A DNA stretch of 64,000 bases. It comes from Paenibacillus vini. Lineage in GTDB: Bacteria; Bacillota; Bacilli; Paenibacillales; Paenibacillaceae. The notes beneath the pieces were generated by a model, which made no database searches, was not told the DNA's origin, and saw only the letters and a list, made by a program, of their open reading frames with translations. The DNA is taken from the NCBI RefSeq assembly GCF_018403325.1, contig NZ_BOSL01000004.1, positions 310,001 through 374,000 on the forward strand, in the 5' to 3' direction. A program made the translations under genes and the position numbers. Positions 17,560-26,569 of the stretch are shown in pieces (position 1 is the stretch's first letter; every line of letters starts with the position of its first letter).

Positions 17560-18855
17560 ATGGGTCAGCATCGGAACAAAGCAACGATACTGTCAGTACT
17601 GTTCATGGGCTTGGGACAAATATATAACCGCCAAATTATTAAAGGATTGATTTTTCTAGCATTTGGAATATTTAGTGTCGGCTACTTCATTCTTAACTTA
17701 AGATATGCTTTTTGGGGGATAGTTACATTAGGTGAGACCCCGAGAACCCCTGCTAATCTTAATGATTACGACCATTCGATATTTATAATGATTCAAAGTT
17801 TGATTACGTTGATCTATCTTGTGTTATTCTTGATTGCTTACTATTTAAATATTCGAGATGCTAGGAAAATTGGAGAAGAAAGAGACCGTGGCATACAGCC
17901 TAATAACTTCAAACAATCCGTTCGCTACGTTTTGGATTATAAATTTGCAGTTACGTTTTTAACTCTGCCGGCAATTGGTATACTGTTTTTCACAGTAATG
18001 CCTATTATATTCATGATTATGCTGGCATTTACAAACTACTCGGCTCCAAAACATATCCCGCCGACCATGTTGGTAGACTGGGTGGGATTTGACACGTTTA
18101 AAAATTTGTTGGCTCTAAAGAGCTGGAGTAAAACCTTTTACGGAGTTCTTACATGGACGATCATCTGGGCGGTATTATCTACAGTAACTACGTACTTCGG
18201 CGGTATGTTTGTGGCATTGCTTATTAACCAAAAAGGAATTAAATTTAAAGGCTTTTGGAGAACAATTTTAATTATTCCTTACGCAATACCACAAATCATT
18301 TCACTTCTAGTTATGAGAAATATGTTTAATGGCCAATTCGGCCCGATTAATCAGTATTTGAACTACTTTGGAATACCGGGAGCGCCATGGCTGACACATG
18401 AAACATGGGCAAGAGCAATGGTTATCATAGTTAATATGTGGGTAGGCGTGCCGGTATCCATGCTCTTAATTATGGGGGTATTGACGACTATTCCGAAAGA
18501 TATGTACGAAGCTGCCGAGGTGGATGGTGCTACGGGATATCAGAAATTTAGAATCGTTACATTACCAATGATCCTGTTTACTACTGCACCAACCTTAATT
18601 ACACAGTTTGCAGGAAATATAAATAACTTCAACGTTATTTTCCTCCTAACCGGAGGTGATCCGGTCAAAGGGTCATATCAAAACGCAGGGGCAACAGATT
18701 TGCTGGTAACCTGGTTGTATAAACTTACATTGACCAGTAACCGATACAACATGGCTTCAGCAATAGGTATTATTATCTTTTTGATCATTGCCTCGTTCTC
18801 GATTTACAACTATCGCAGAACCAAGTCATTTAAAGAGGAGGATATGATCCAATGA
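17560..18855 (+). CDS. malF: Maltodextrin ABC importer permease MalF
   Basis: The 431-residue inner-membrane subunit has about eight hydrophobic segments. The N-terminal part (1-115) carries extra helices before the core, as in MalF/MdxF proteins. The cytoplasmic EAA loop (EAAEVDGATGYQKFRIVTLP, near residue 320-340) is the site that contacts the ATPase. It pairs with MalG to form the channel. The ATG at 17560 lies 84 bp after malE behind GAGGAGAAGG, and the gene overlaps malG by 4 bp (ATGA). No ATPase gene occurs in the cluster, so a shared MsmX-type ATPase encoded elsewhere is inferred. Confidence 0.93.
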   Translation: MGQHRNKATILSVLFMGLGQIYNRQIIKGLIFLAFGIFSVGYFILNLRYAFWGIVTLGETPRTPANLNDYDHSIFIMIQSLITLIYLVLFLIAYYLNIRDARKIGEERDRGIQPNNFKQSVRYVLDYKFAVTFLTLPAIGILFFTVMPIIFMIMLAFTNYSAPKHIPPTMLVDWVGFDTFKNLLALKSWSKTFYGVLTWTIIWAVLSTVTTYFGGMFVALLINQKGIKFKGFWRTILIIPYAIPQIISLLVMRNMFNGQFGPINQYLNYFGIPGAPWLTHETWARAMVIIVNMWVGVPVSMLLIMGVLTTIPKDMYEAAEVDGATGYQKFRIVTLPMILFTTAPTLITQFAGNINNFNVIFLLTGGDPVKGSYQNAGATDLLVTWLYKLTLTSNRYNMASAIGIIIFLIIASFSIYNYRRTKSFKEEDMIQ

Positions 18856-19697
18856 GCCGGCTAAAAGTACGGAATGGTATTCGTTTGACGTCGAGTTATA
18901 TCGTATTGATTATATTGTCTATTGCCGCGATTTACCCTGCGCTTTGGATCATACTTGGAGCTGTTCGCCCCGGGAAATCGCTGTATAGTAAAACATTGTT
19001 CCCAGAGGAATTTACGCTAGACCATTTTAGAGAGTTATTTACTTCAAACCAAGTCATGTTTCCGCAATGGTATATGAACACGTTAAAGGTATCTCTAGCT
19101 TCGATGATTTTAGGCGTATTGCTTACCTTGCTGACTAGCTATGCTCTTTCAAGATTTCGTTTTAGCGGCCGTCAAAATGCATTGTCAGTACTATTAATAC
19201 TAGGGATGTTCCCAGGGTTCATGAGTATGATCGCTATTTTTCTTTTATTTAAAGAATGGGGCCTTATAGATACTCACCTCGCACTTATTATGGTGTATGC
19301 TGCGGGGGCTCCTTTAGGACTAACCCTTATTACCAAAGGCTTCTTTGATACGATACCACGATCACTTGATGAGGCAGCTCGTATCGATGGAGCAAGTAAT
19401 TTCAGAATATTTGGCTCCATTATCTTGCCTTTGTCTAGACCAATTCTGACTTATCTTGCTTTATTACAATTTGTTGGACCATGGGTTGACTTTATCTTCG
19501 CAAGATTGATTCTACGTTCTAAGCATAAATGGACGGTGGCTGTAGGGATGTGGGATATGGTTGCTAATAGTCAAAATACCAACTTTACCGTGTTTGCCGC
19601 AGGTGCGGTACTGATCTCGGTTCCGATTACAATTCTCTTCATCTTCATGCAGCGCTTGCTGGTTGAAGGATTGACGTCCGGAGCGAGCAAAGGGTAA
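18852..19697 (+). CDS. malG: Maltodextrin ABC importer permease MalG
   Basis: The 281-residue permease has six predicted membrane helices and the EAA loop SLDEAARIDGASNFRIFGSIILP (from about residue 173). It is the usual length for MalG/MdxG. The start ATG overlaps the malF stop by 4 bp, so translation is probably coupled. It is followed by a hairpin with a T-rich tail, which ends the malEFG transcript. Confidence 0.94.
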   Translation: MSRLKVRNGIRLTSSYIVLIILSIAAIYPALWIILGAVRPGKSLYSKTLFPEEFTLDHFRELFTSNQVMFPQWYMNTLKVSLASMILGVLLTLLTSYALSRFRFSGRQNALSVLLILGMFPGFMSMIAIFLLFKEWGLIDTHLALIMVYAAGAPLGLTLITKGFFDTIPRSLDEAARIDGASNFRIFGSIILPLSRPILTYLALLQFVGPWVDFIFARLILRSKHKWTVAVGMWDMVANSQNTNFTVFAAGAVLISVPITILFIFMQRLLVEGLTSGASKG

Positions 19698-19708
19698 CGA
19701 GTTTTGCC

Positions 19709-19763
19709 AAGGGTATAATCTCAGAAACCGAAGTTATCTGAGACTTTATACCCTTATTTTTCA
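19709..19763 (+). terminator. Intrinsic terminator after malG
   Basis: AAGGGTATAA-TCTCAG pairs with CTGAGA-CTTTATACCCTT around a loop of about 11 nt, followed by ATTTTTC. Confidence 0.8.
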
Positions 19764-19799
19764 ATACATAGGCTTGTCCGTCAAAGGGGGAGACAGAAG

Positions 19800-21872
19800 T
19801 TGAAGCTTAGAGGTCTGATTCAATTTAAGTCGGTTGGTATGAAGCTGTTTATGATTTTGTTCGTTACCGTTGTACTTATGTCAGCAATTCTCGGAATAAG
19901 TTCTTATATGATGTCCAAAGAAATTATTCGGGGACAGGTTGGCACAGCCTCTTCGCAAGCTATTGAACAAGCTGCGGACAAGCTGGACTTTCTCTTTGCG
20001 GAATACGAGTCGATATCCCGTCAAATGGCGGTCGATCAGGTCTTGAAGGTGGATTTGGAAACGGTGACCACACCGGATGTCGGAATCATTAAAAAAACGG
20101 ATGCGGAAACAAGAATCAAGAACAAGCTGGACGCGATGAAAGGCTCAGATGCCCGTTTGCTGGGGATTCGCCTGGTGAATAAAGACCTCTCCAGTATTTA
20201 TGCCTCGTCCGGGGCGAGCGGAACCCAGAAGGACAATGAAAATGTAAAGGCAAGAATCCAAAGCATGATCGATGGAGCCGGCAAGCCCGTATGGATTCCC
20301 GGCCTGAAGAAAGGCTTCTTTGAAAGTTTAAATGAACCTACGATCACGATGGGGCGGGTACTGCAAAATTTGAAGCGCCCGGAAGCCGAGTTCATCCTGT
20401 TGATCGAAATAAAAGACAAGGCAATATTAAATACGCTGTCTAATTTGAAAATTGGTAAATCCGGAGAGGTTCGCATTATTACGCCGGACAATGTCATTGT
20501 CCATTCGGCGGATAAAGAGTTAATTGAATCCAAATCGTTCATTGGCTTGGATGAGGATCAAGTGAAAAGCGGCGATGCTTCCTTTACCACTACCGATGAA
20601 AAAGGAATCAAGCAGCTTGTTGTCTACAGACAGCTGCAAACCGTGAATTGGCGGCTCATCGGTTATGCCCCCGAAAGCGACTTTTTGAGTGCGGCGGATA
20701 GGTTGATTTATGTAACTTTGTTTGTTCTGCTCTTCGCGATCCTGGTTGCTTCGGCCATCGGCTACTATTTGTACAGAATGGTAGGCAAGCCGTTGCAGAA
20801 GTTGTCCCGATTGATGGAGGAAGGCGAGCGCGGGAATCTGAAAGTTCGTACGAATTTTAAGAGCAGGGATGAGATCGGGCGCCTTGGACAGAGCTTCAAT
20901 AACATGCTCGGGCAAATCTCGTTGCTGGTCGACCGGACCAACGGGTCCACTCAAGAATTGCTGGTTACCGCTGAAAACTTAACCAAGGCCTCGCGGGATA
21001 CGTCCCAAACGGCAGGCGAGATTGCCGCTGCTACGGGCGAAATCGCACAGGGTGCGTCGAGCTTGGCAGAAGAGGCGGACAAGGGCACGGATTTGGCGGA
21101 AGAAATAGGCGTTAGAATGAACCGGGTGGCCGATTTGAATGACGCCATGGATGAATCGGCAGGGCGTGTCATCGAGGTGAGTCGTCAGGGCCGGGATTAT
21201 ATGGAGCAATTGGTGGACAAGACAGAAGCGGTATCCCGAATGACCGCTATGATTGAAGAAAACTCCGGCAAACTGAGCAGAAGCACTTATTCGATCCGGA
21301 GTATTTTGGCACCGATGATTGAAATGACGAAGCAGACGAACATTCTGTCGTTGAATGCTTCGATTGAGGCGTCGCGTGCAGGAAATGCGGGCAAGGGCTT
21401 TATGGTAATTGCTGAAGAAATCCGAAAGTTGTCGGCCCAATCGAATGACTCGATCCAGAATGTTTCGGCCATGACCGAGGAAATCCAGGCTGCGATCGAA
21501 GATACGGTCAACGTCCTGCTGAGCGTAACGCCGATGTTCGATGAGCAGCTTGCCTCAGTAAGGGAAGCCTCCGAGATTTTCCAAGATGTTAGCCGGGAGA
21601 TGGAGAGCTTTACCGGGGAAATCCAGGCTTCTTCGGCTTCCGTAAAGGAATTGATGGTTTCCCAAAACGCATTGCGCGATTTTATTACGAGTGTTAGCTC
21701 GGTCGTTCAGCAGACGAACGCTTCCACCGAGGAAGTGGCCTCCATGTCATCCGAGCAGTATAAGGTAAGTGAAGAGCTCGTACGCTTATCCAACCGTCTG
21801 GAGGAACTGTCGGAATCGCTGAAACAATCATTAAGCGTGTTTCAGATAGAATCGGCGGATGGGAAGCAATAG
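19800..21872 (+). CDS. Methyl-accepting chemotaxis-type transducer
   Basis: The 690-residue membrane receptor has a first membrane helix at about 15-37 (MILFVTVVLMSAILGISSYMM), an extracellular Cache-like sensor to about 300, a second helix (VTLFVLLFAILVASAIGYYL), HAMP to about 380, and a long cytoplasmic coiled coil. The tip that binds CheA/CheW reads IEMTKQTNILSLNASIEASRAG with GKGFMVIAEEIRKLSAQS after it. This matches the MCP signature with substitutions (Ser for Ala). No C-terminal receptor-tether pentapeptide is visible. The start is TTG at 19800 behind AAAGGGGGAG. It sits between malG and an alpha-glucosidase gene, so its signal may be maltodextrin or a sugar-loaded MalE (inference). 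Confidence 0.88.
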   Translation: MKLRGLIQFKSVGMKLFMILFVTVVLMSAILGISSYMMSKEIIRGQVGTASSQAIEQAADKLDFLFAEYESISRQMAVDQVLKVDLETVTTPDVGIIKKTDAETRIKNKLDAMKGSDARLLGIRLVNKDLSSIYASSGASGTQKDNENVKARIQSMIDGAGKPVWIPGLKKGFFESLNEPTITMGRVLQNLKRPEAEFILLIEIKDKAILNTLSNLKIGKSGEVRIITPDNVIVHSADKELIESKSFIGLDEDQVKSGDASFTTTDEKGIKQLVVYRQLQTVNWRLIGYAPESDFLSAADRLIYVTLFVLLFAILVASAIGYYLYRMVGKPLQKLSRLMEEGERGNLKVRTNFKSRDEIGRLGQSFNNMLGQISLLVDRTNGSTQELLVTAENLTKASRDTSQTAGEIAAATGEIAQGASSLAEEADKGTDLAEEIGVRMNRVADLNDAMDESAGRVIEVSRQGRDYMEQLVDKTEAVSRMTAMIEENSGKLSRSTYSIRSILAPMIEMTKQTNILSLNASIEASRAGNAGKGFMVIAEEIRKLSAQSNDSIQNVSAMTEEIQAAIEDTVNVLLSVTPMFDEQLASVREASEIFQDVSREMESFTGEIQASSASVKELMVSQNALRDFITSVSSVVQQTNASTEEVASMSSEQYKVSEELVRLSNRLEELSESLKQSLSVFQIESADGKQ

Positions 21873-21919
21873 CAGATTTGCATCTGGATTCGACATAATT
21901 ATAGAAATGGAGTTTCAAA

Positions 21920-23590
21920 ATGAACAACGTATGGTGGAAAGAGGCTGTGGCCTATCAGATTTATCCGCGAAGCTTTATGGACAGCAACGGGGACGGCATC
22001 GGTGATTTACAGGGTGTGATATCCAAGTTGGATTATCTGGAGGAATTGGGGATTGACGTTATCTGGATATGTCCGATTTACAAATCGCCGAACGATGACA
22101 ACGGATACGATGTTTCGGATTACCGGGATATTATGTCAGAATTCGGGACGATGGAGGATTTTGACGAACTTCTGCGGAAAGTGCATGAGCGGGGCATGAA
22201 GCTGATCATGGACTTGGTGATTAACCATACCTCAGATGAGCACCCTTGGTTCGTCGAGTCCAGGTCCTCGTTGGATAACCCGAAACGGGATTATTATATC
22301 TGGGCCGATCCCAAGGACGGGATGGAGCCGAACAACTGGGCCAGCTTGTTTGGCGGCTCGATTTGGGAGTACGACGAGAAGACCGGGCAATATTTTATGC
22401 ACGTTTTTTCGCGGAGACAGCCGGATCTTAACTGGGAGAATCCGCAGATGCGAGGCGAGATTTACGACATGGTCAACTGGTGGCTGGATAAGGGAATCGA
22501 CGGCTTCCGGGTGGATGCCATCTCTCACATTAAGAAGACGGCGGGATTCCCGGATATGCCGAATCCGAACAACCTGAGGTATTTGCCGTCAGAAGCTGGA
22601 CATATGAATCGCGAAGGTATCCATGAGCTTTTGTCAGAACTCAAACGGGAAACGTTCGACAAGTATGACATTATGACCGTCGGCGAAGCCAGCGGGGTCA
22701 GTGTATCCGAGGCGGATCTCTGGGTAGGCGAACAAGACGGAAAGTTCGATATGATCTTTCAGTTCGAGCATTTGGGATTGTGGCAGAAGAGCCTGCACAA
22801 CGGGCTCGATCTGTTAAAACTGAAAGAGGTCCTATCGGACTGGCAGAAGGGTCTGGAAGGCAAAGGCTGGAACGCGCTGTTCCTGGAGAACCACGACCAG
22901 CCCCGCTCGGTGTCCACTTGGGGGAATGACGGGGAGCATTGGGATACGTCGGCCAAAGCGTTGGCGACGATGTATTTTCTGATGCAAGGAACGCCGTTTA
23001 TTTATCAGGGCCAGGAAATCGGAATGACCAACGTACAATTTCCGACGATTGAAGACTATAACGATGTGTCGATGAGGAACTGGTATCACATCGAGAAGGC
23101 GAACGGAAAGAGTCATGAGGAAATCATGCCGGTGATCTGGAAGAACGGACGGGACAATTCCCGGACGCCGATGCAGTGGGATGATTCGGATAACGCGGGC
23201 TTCACCACAGGGAAGCCATGGTTCGGTGTGAACCCGAATTACAGAGAGATTAACGCGCAAAAGGCGATGGAAGACCCGGACTCAATCTATCAGTATTACA
23301 AAAAGCTGATCGCTTTGCGGAAAGCCCATCCGGTTGCAGTATATGGAACGTATGACTTGATCCTGCCTGAGCATGCTCGCGTATACGCGTATACCCGGAC
23401 GCTCGGACGGGGGAATCTGTTGGTAGTATGCAATCTTTTTGCGGAAGAGGCTGAGATTGAGCTTCCTCAGGGCGTCGATTATGCATCTTCGAAATTGCTT
23501 CTCAGTAATGTTGAAGTGAACCAGAAGCAAACTATTTCGGAGCTTACACTAAAACCCTATGAAGCACGAGTTTACTTATTAAGCGAATAG
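21920..23590 (+). CDS. Cytosolic alpha-glucosidase (GH13_31 type), probably alpha-1,4-specific
   Basis: The 556-residue protein belongs to the oligo-1,6-glucosidase/alpha-glucosidase subfamily: WWKEAVAYQIYPRSFMDSNGDGIGDLQG start with Ca-binding loop, nucleophile Asp199 (GFRVDAISH), acid Glu256 (TVGEASG) and Asp326 (ENHDQPR), plus an FQFEHLGLW segment. The residue after the nucleophile is Ala200. In characterised relatives Val at this place goes with alpha-1,6 and Ala or Thr with alpha-1,4 specificity, so maltose and maltodextrins are the likelier substrates. No leader is present. It follows the chemoreceptor by 47 bp and ends at a bidirectional terminator. Trehalose-6-phosphate hydrolase is a related but less likely option. 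Confidence 0.9.
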   Translation: MNNVWWKEAVAYQIYPRSFMDSNGDGIGDLQGVISKLDYLEELGIDVIWICPIYKSPNDDNGYDVSDYRDIMSEFGTMEDFDELLRKVHERGMKLIMDLVINHTSDEHPWFVESRSSLDNPKRDYYIWADPKDGMEPNNWASLFGGSIWEYDEKTGQYFMHVFSRRQPDLNWENPQMRGEIYDMVNWWLDKGIDGFRVDAISHIKKTAGFPDMPNPNNLRYLPSEAGHMNREGIHELLSELKRETFDKYDIMTVGEASGVSVSEADLWVGEQDGKFDMIFQFEHLGLWQKSLHNGLDLLKLKEVLSDWQKGLEGKGWNALFLENHDQPRSVSTWGNDGEHWDTSAKALATMYFLMQGTPFIYQGQEIGMTNVQFPTIEDYNDVSMRNWYHIEKANGKSHEEIMPVIWKNGRDNSRTPMQWDDSDNAGFTTGKPWFGVNPNYREINAQKAMEDPDSIYQYYKKLIALRKAHPVAVYGTYDLILPEHARVYAYTRTLGRGNLLVVCNLFAEEAEIELPQGVDYASSKLLLSNVEVNQKQTISELTLKPYEARVYLLSE

Positions 23591-23609
23591 TTTATCGAGA
23601 GAAACAAAA

Positions 23610-23668
23610 GCGGCCTGCAGTTGCTAGAACCCGAAATGGGATATGGCAACTGCAGGCCGCATTTTTTA
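23610..23668. terminator. Bidirectional terminator between the alpha-glucosidase and lipoprotein amylase genes
   Basis: GCGGCCTGCAGTTGC (23610-23624) pairs perfectly with GCAACTGCAGGCCGC (23646-23660), followed by ATTTTTTATT. Confidence 0.9.
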
Positions 23669-25390
23669 TTATTCGATAACCAAGGTCGTGTACCCCGGAA
23701 TCGTCAACTTGCTGCCGTTCAAGGTTGCCCCTTCACGGGTTGCCTTCAGAATGGACTTAAAGCTGTAGTCATCTCCGGCTTTAGACAGATCGATACTTTG
23801 CTCGGTCCCCGTAAGATTATGCGCTACCAGCACGGTCTGCTGCTCGTTTAGACGGAGAAAAGCGGTGACAGAGTCATTACCGGAATCCATATCTCTGATC
23901 GTACCGTCTTGCAACGCAGGCACGCTGTTTCTGATGGCGATCAGTTTACGGTAATGGGACTGGAGGGAGTCCGGATCAGAGAGCTGCTCTTCAACGCTGG
24001 AGCCTTTCTCGCCGGTATTGAAGTTTACAGGCTCCCAGGTGGTTTGCCCTTCTCCTTTACCCCCTGCATACCATTGCATCGGTTCGCGGATGCTTTCGTC
24101 CGGTTTGGCGCCGAGCATGCCGATTTCTTCGCCATAATAAAGGAACGGGTTGCCCGGCAGAGTCAGGAGCAATCCAGCAGCCATTTTGGCATGGTCGGTA
24201 TTCCCCTCAAGCTGCGTCATGACCCGGTTAATATCGTGATTGCTCAGGAATGTAGCGTCCACAAACTTGCCACCGGATTTTTCACTATACAAGATGTAAG
24301 CCTTTTTCAGGGGAAACCCGATATTGTTGTCTTTTTCTCTTTTGGCGGCACTGATGATACTTTCCGACAGGGCAAAGTTAAAACCGGATTCAAGCGCATT
24401 ATCCAGATAATTCGCAATTAAAGCGGGAGACGGATCCCAGATTTCTCCGACGAGATAAGTATCTGGATATTCTCCCACAAGGCTCTCGCGGAATTCCTGC
24501 CACCATTTCACGTTTTTATCGGTTGTTTCCTGCCCTTTGTCGGTCAGGATATCCTCGTAAATATGCTTTGCCGCATCCAGCCGAAAGCCATCGACGCCTT
24601 GTTCCAGCCAGAATAGGCCGGTATCCTTCATTTCTTGGCGGACTTCCGGATTGTCAAAGTTAAGATCGGGCATGCCTTCCCAGAAGATGCCTTTGTAATG
24701 GCTGCCGCCCGCCGAATGCCAAGGACTTCCGCTACCGGCCGCGCTCGTTCCGCCAGTGTTCAAATTCTGGTCCTCGGCCCAAATGTACCAATCGCGGTAT
24801 TTACTATCCTTACTCTTGGCGGCATCAAGGAACCAGGGATGCTCTTTGCTGGAATGATTGACGACGAGATCCATGATGACCTTAATTCCCCGCTTGTGGG
24901 CTTCGTCCAGAAAGGTTTTGAAATCCTCCAGGGTGCCATAATCCGGGTTAATATTCCGGTAATCGGATACGTCATATCCGTGATAACTCGGCGAAGGGTT
25001 GATCGGCATCAGCCAGATTCCGCCGATTCCCAGATCCTCGTCCGTGTCGGGATTCCCGTCGTTCAGGTAATCGAGCTTTTCCGTCAATCCTTTGAAATCG
25101 CCGATTCCGTCTCCGTCGGAATCATAAAAAGAACGGACAAACACCTCGTAATAAACCGTCGATGGCTGTGTGTCTATAGCGACTGGTTTGAGAGAAGTTT
25201 TACCGGTATTTCCGGCATTCTGCTGATTCGCAGCATTTGAAGTGTTCGCGTTCGCCCCGTTGTTCTTAGCGGCGTCAGAAGCATTATTGCCGGATCCTGA
25301 GGCGCAGCCTGCTAGGAGAACAGCCGTTAAGGCAGCGCTTCCAATCCATTTTACGGATTGACGTAAAAGCTTGGGATGTTGCTTAGTCAT
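23669..25390 (-). CDS. Surface lipoprotein alpha-amylase (GH13)
   Basis: The 573-residue protein has a lipoprotein leader ending in LLAGC (Cys29), an Asn/Ala-rich tether to about residue 65, and then a GH13 barrel starting TVYYEVFVRSFYDSDGDGIGDFKG with its Ca-binding loop. The catalytic triad is Asp272 (GFRLDAAKH), Glu316 (LVGEIWDPS) and Asp386 (LSNHDINR). It would cut maltodextrins at the membrane next to the MalE receptor. The start ATG at 25388-25390 follows GGGGGAAT. Its promoter on the - strand (TTAACA, 16 bp, TATGAT) overlaps an operator identical to O1 of the S-layer amylase. Confidence 0.92.
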   Translation of the reverse strand: MTKQHPKLLRQSVKWIGSAALTAVLLAGCASGSGNNASDAAKNNGANANTSNAANQQNAGNTGKTSLKPVAIDTQPSTVYYEVFVRSFYDSDGDGIGDFKGLTEKLDYLNDGNPDTDEDLGIGGIWLMPINPSPSYHGYDVSDYRNINPDYGTLEDFKTFLDEAHKRGIKVIMDLVVNHSSKEHPWFLDAAKSKDSKYRDWYIWAEDQNLNTGGTSAAGSGSPWHSAGGSHYKGIFWEGMPDLNFDNPEVRQEMKDTGLFWLEQGVDGFRLDAAKHIYEDILTDKGQETTDKNVKWWQEFRESLVGEYPDTYLVGEIWDPSPALIANYLDNALESGFNFALSESIISAAKREKDNNIGFPLKKAYILYSEKSGGKFVDATFLSNHDINRVMTQLEGNTDHAKMAAGLLLTLPGNPFLYYGEEIGMLGAKPDESIREPMQWYAGGKGEGQTTWEPVNFNTGEKGSSVEEQLSDPDSLQSHYRKLIAIRNSVPALQDGTIRDMDSGNDSVTAFLRLNEQQTVLVAHNLTGTEQSIDLSKAGDDYSFKSILKATREGATLNGSKLTIPGYTTLVIE

Positions 25391-25430
25391 GGATTTTTAT
25401 TCCCCCTATCACATACTTGATAATGTCTTC

Positions 25431-25458
25431 ATCATACCTGAGATTAACATTTTGTTAA
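25431..25458 (-). promoter_or_regulatory. Candidate promoter of the lipoprotein amylase gene
   Basis: On the - strand TTAACA (25453-25458), 16-bp spacer, TATGAT (25431-25436); five of six bases match in each hexamer. The operator overlaps the -35. Confidence 0.7.
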
Positions 25459-25469
25459 AACGTTTGCAC
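25454..25469 (-). promoter_or_regulatory. LacI/MalR-type operator of the lipoprotein amylase gene
   Basis: On the - strand GTGCAAACGTTTTAAC, identical over all 16 bases to the operator at 8205-8220. Confidence 0.8.
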
Positions 25470-25749
25470 TCGAAAAATCTGCCTAAAAAAGCCATACGGG
25501 ATGATTGTGGGCGATTAGGTTGGAGATAATACACACTTTCTCTAGTTTACAATGAATTACTATGCTTTTATCACTGTTTACACGGTATGGATTGTACGCT
25601 GATAAGTGAATACCGTTCACAATACAGGAATTAAATGGGTTTATTTAAATTATTTTTAATAAAAAGTAGAACTTTAGAACCATTATTACATAAAGTACCA
25701 ATTGATCGTTGACGAGGAGCACGGTTTTGTAAATGATATAAATAAGTGA

Positions 25750-25761
25750 TAACGCTTGCAC
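25750..25761 (+). promoter_or_regulatory. Operator-like site before the orphan response-regulator gene
   Basis: TAACGCTTGCAC differs by one base from TAACGTTTGCAC at 26598-26609 and corresponds to the reverse complement of the regulon operator. It lies 9 bp before the AGGAGG of the regulator gene, where a bound repressor would block transcription. Confidence 0.5.
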
Positions 25762-25786
25762 AAAATCATTAGGAGGGATACGGAGA

Positions 25787-26491
25787 TTGAGTCGTGAAAA
25801 AATGATTATTGTCTGTGACAATAATAGTTTATGCCACTTTCTGTTTCGATTTCTGTCTGAGCACGGGTTCGATGTCTTCTGCAGCCCGGCGGACCAGTCG
25901 GCCGTCGTCACTTTGGTTCGTGCCCACGCTCCAACCCTGATTATGGTCGATATGACGAACTCCGCTAAGGTGGGCATTGATTTATGCACTGAAATCCGGC
26001 GGTTCAGCGACAGCCCGATTCTTCTGCTGTGCACCGGTTCCGATGAGGCATTGACCATCTCCGGGTTAAGCGCAGGCGGAGACGATTACATCCGAACACC
26101 GCTGAACCTTGAACTGCTGCTTGCACAGGTCCAGGCGCTGATTCGTAGATATAAGGGCACTTTTCCGGTAAATCAGCGGCATTTGCTGCATTTTCCGGGC
26201 TTAGAAATCGACCTGTCGGCTCAGTCGGTCACTTCTCACGGCCAGGAAACCCTGTTATCCGCCAAAGAATTTCAACTTCTCGTGCTCCTCGCCAAACACC
26301 CCAATCGTATTTTTCACATCGAATCCTTGTATGACTTGATTTGGAGCGACAACAAGCTTGGCGATCTCCGGACGGTCATGGTGCATATCTACAATCTGCG
26401 GCAAAAAATCGAATTAAATCCCAGTGACCCGTTCTATATTCACACCGTTAGGGGAGCCGGCTACAAATTTAACGGCAAAGCCGCACAATGA
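25787..26491 (+). CDS. Orphan OmpR-family response regulator with a degenerate receiver domain
   Basis: The 234-residue protein has an N-terminal receiver (1-120) and a C-terminal winged helix (130-230: LSAKEFQLLVLLAKHP, recognition helix TVMVHIYNLRQKI, wing IHTVRGAGYKF). The phospho-acceptor Asp is kept in LIMVDMT (about residue 55). However, the conserved Thr/Ser is Cys in LLLCTG, and the conserved Lys of the DYxxKP motif is Thr (DDYIRTPL). Normal phospho-switching is therefore doubtful. No histidine kinase gene is nearby. The start is TTG at 25787 behind AGGAGG. It is followed by the peptide synthetase genes, whose upstream region has 11-bp-spaced direct repeats of the kind OmpR-type proteins bind, so a role as their activator is inferred. 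Confidence 0.88.
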   Translation: MSREKMIIVCDNNSLCHFLFRFLSEHGFDVFCSPADQSAVVTLVRAHAPTLIMVDMTNSAKVGIDLCTEIRRFSDSPILLLCTGSDEALTISGLSAGGDDYIRTPLNLELLLAQVQALIRRYKGTFPVNQRHLLHFPGLEIDLSAQSVTSHGQETLLSAKEFQLLVLLAKHPNRIFHIESLYDLIWSDNKLGDLRTVMVHIYNLRQKIELNPSDPFYIHTVRGAGYKFNGKAAQ

Positions 26492-26552
26492 GGTAATCGT
26501 CTCTGGATCCTTTGAAACCAAATTAAATTTTATGTATTTTCTTGGCTGGACT

Positions 26553-26569
26553 TTAACTGAACTTTAACT
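26553..26569 (+). promoter_or_regulatory. Direct repeats TTAACT spaced 11 bp before the peptide synthetase operon
   Basis: TTAACT at 26553-26558 and again at 26564-26569, inside the repeated phrase ACTTTAACT. The 11-bp period is typical of OmpR/PhoB-family binding boxes. Either the adjacent orphan regulator or PhoP could bind. Confidence 0.45.

Larger units (their letters stand above)
25391..25786. other. Divergent regulatory region between the lipoprotein amylase and the orphan regulator
   Basis: A 396-bp A/T-rich gap. It contains the amylase promoter and operator (25431-25469), about 280 bp with no recognisable gene or structure, and an operator-like half site before the regulator gene. 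Confidence 0.6.
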
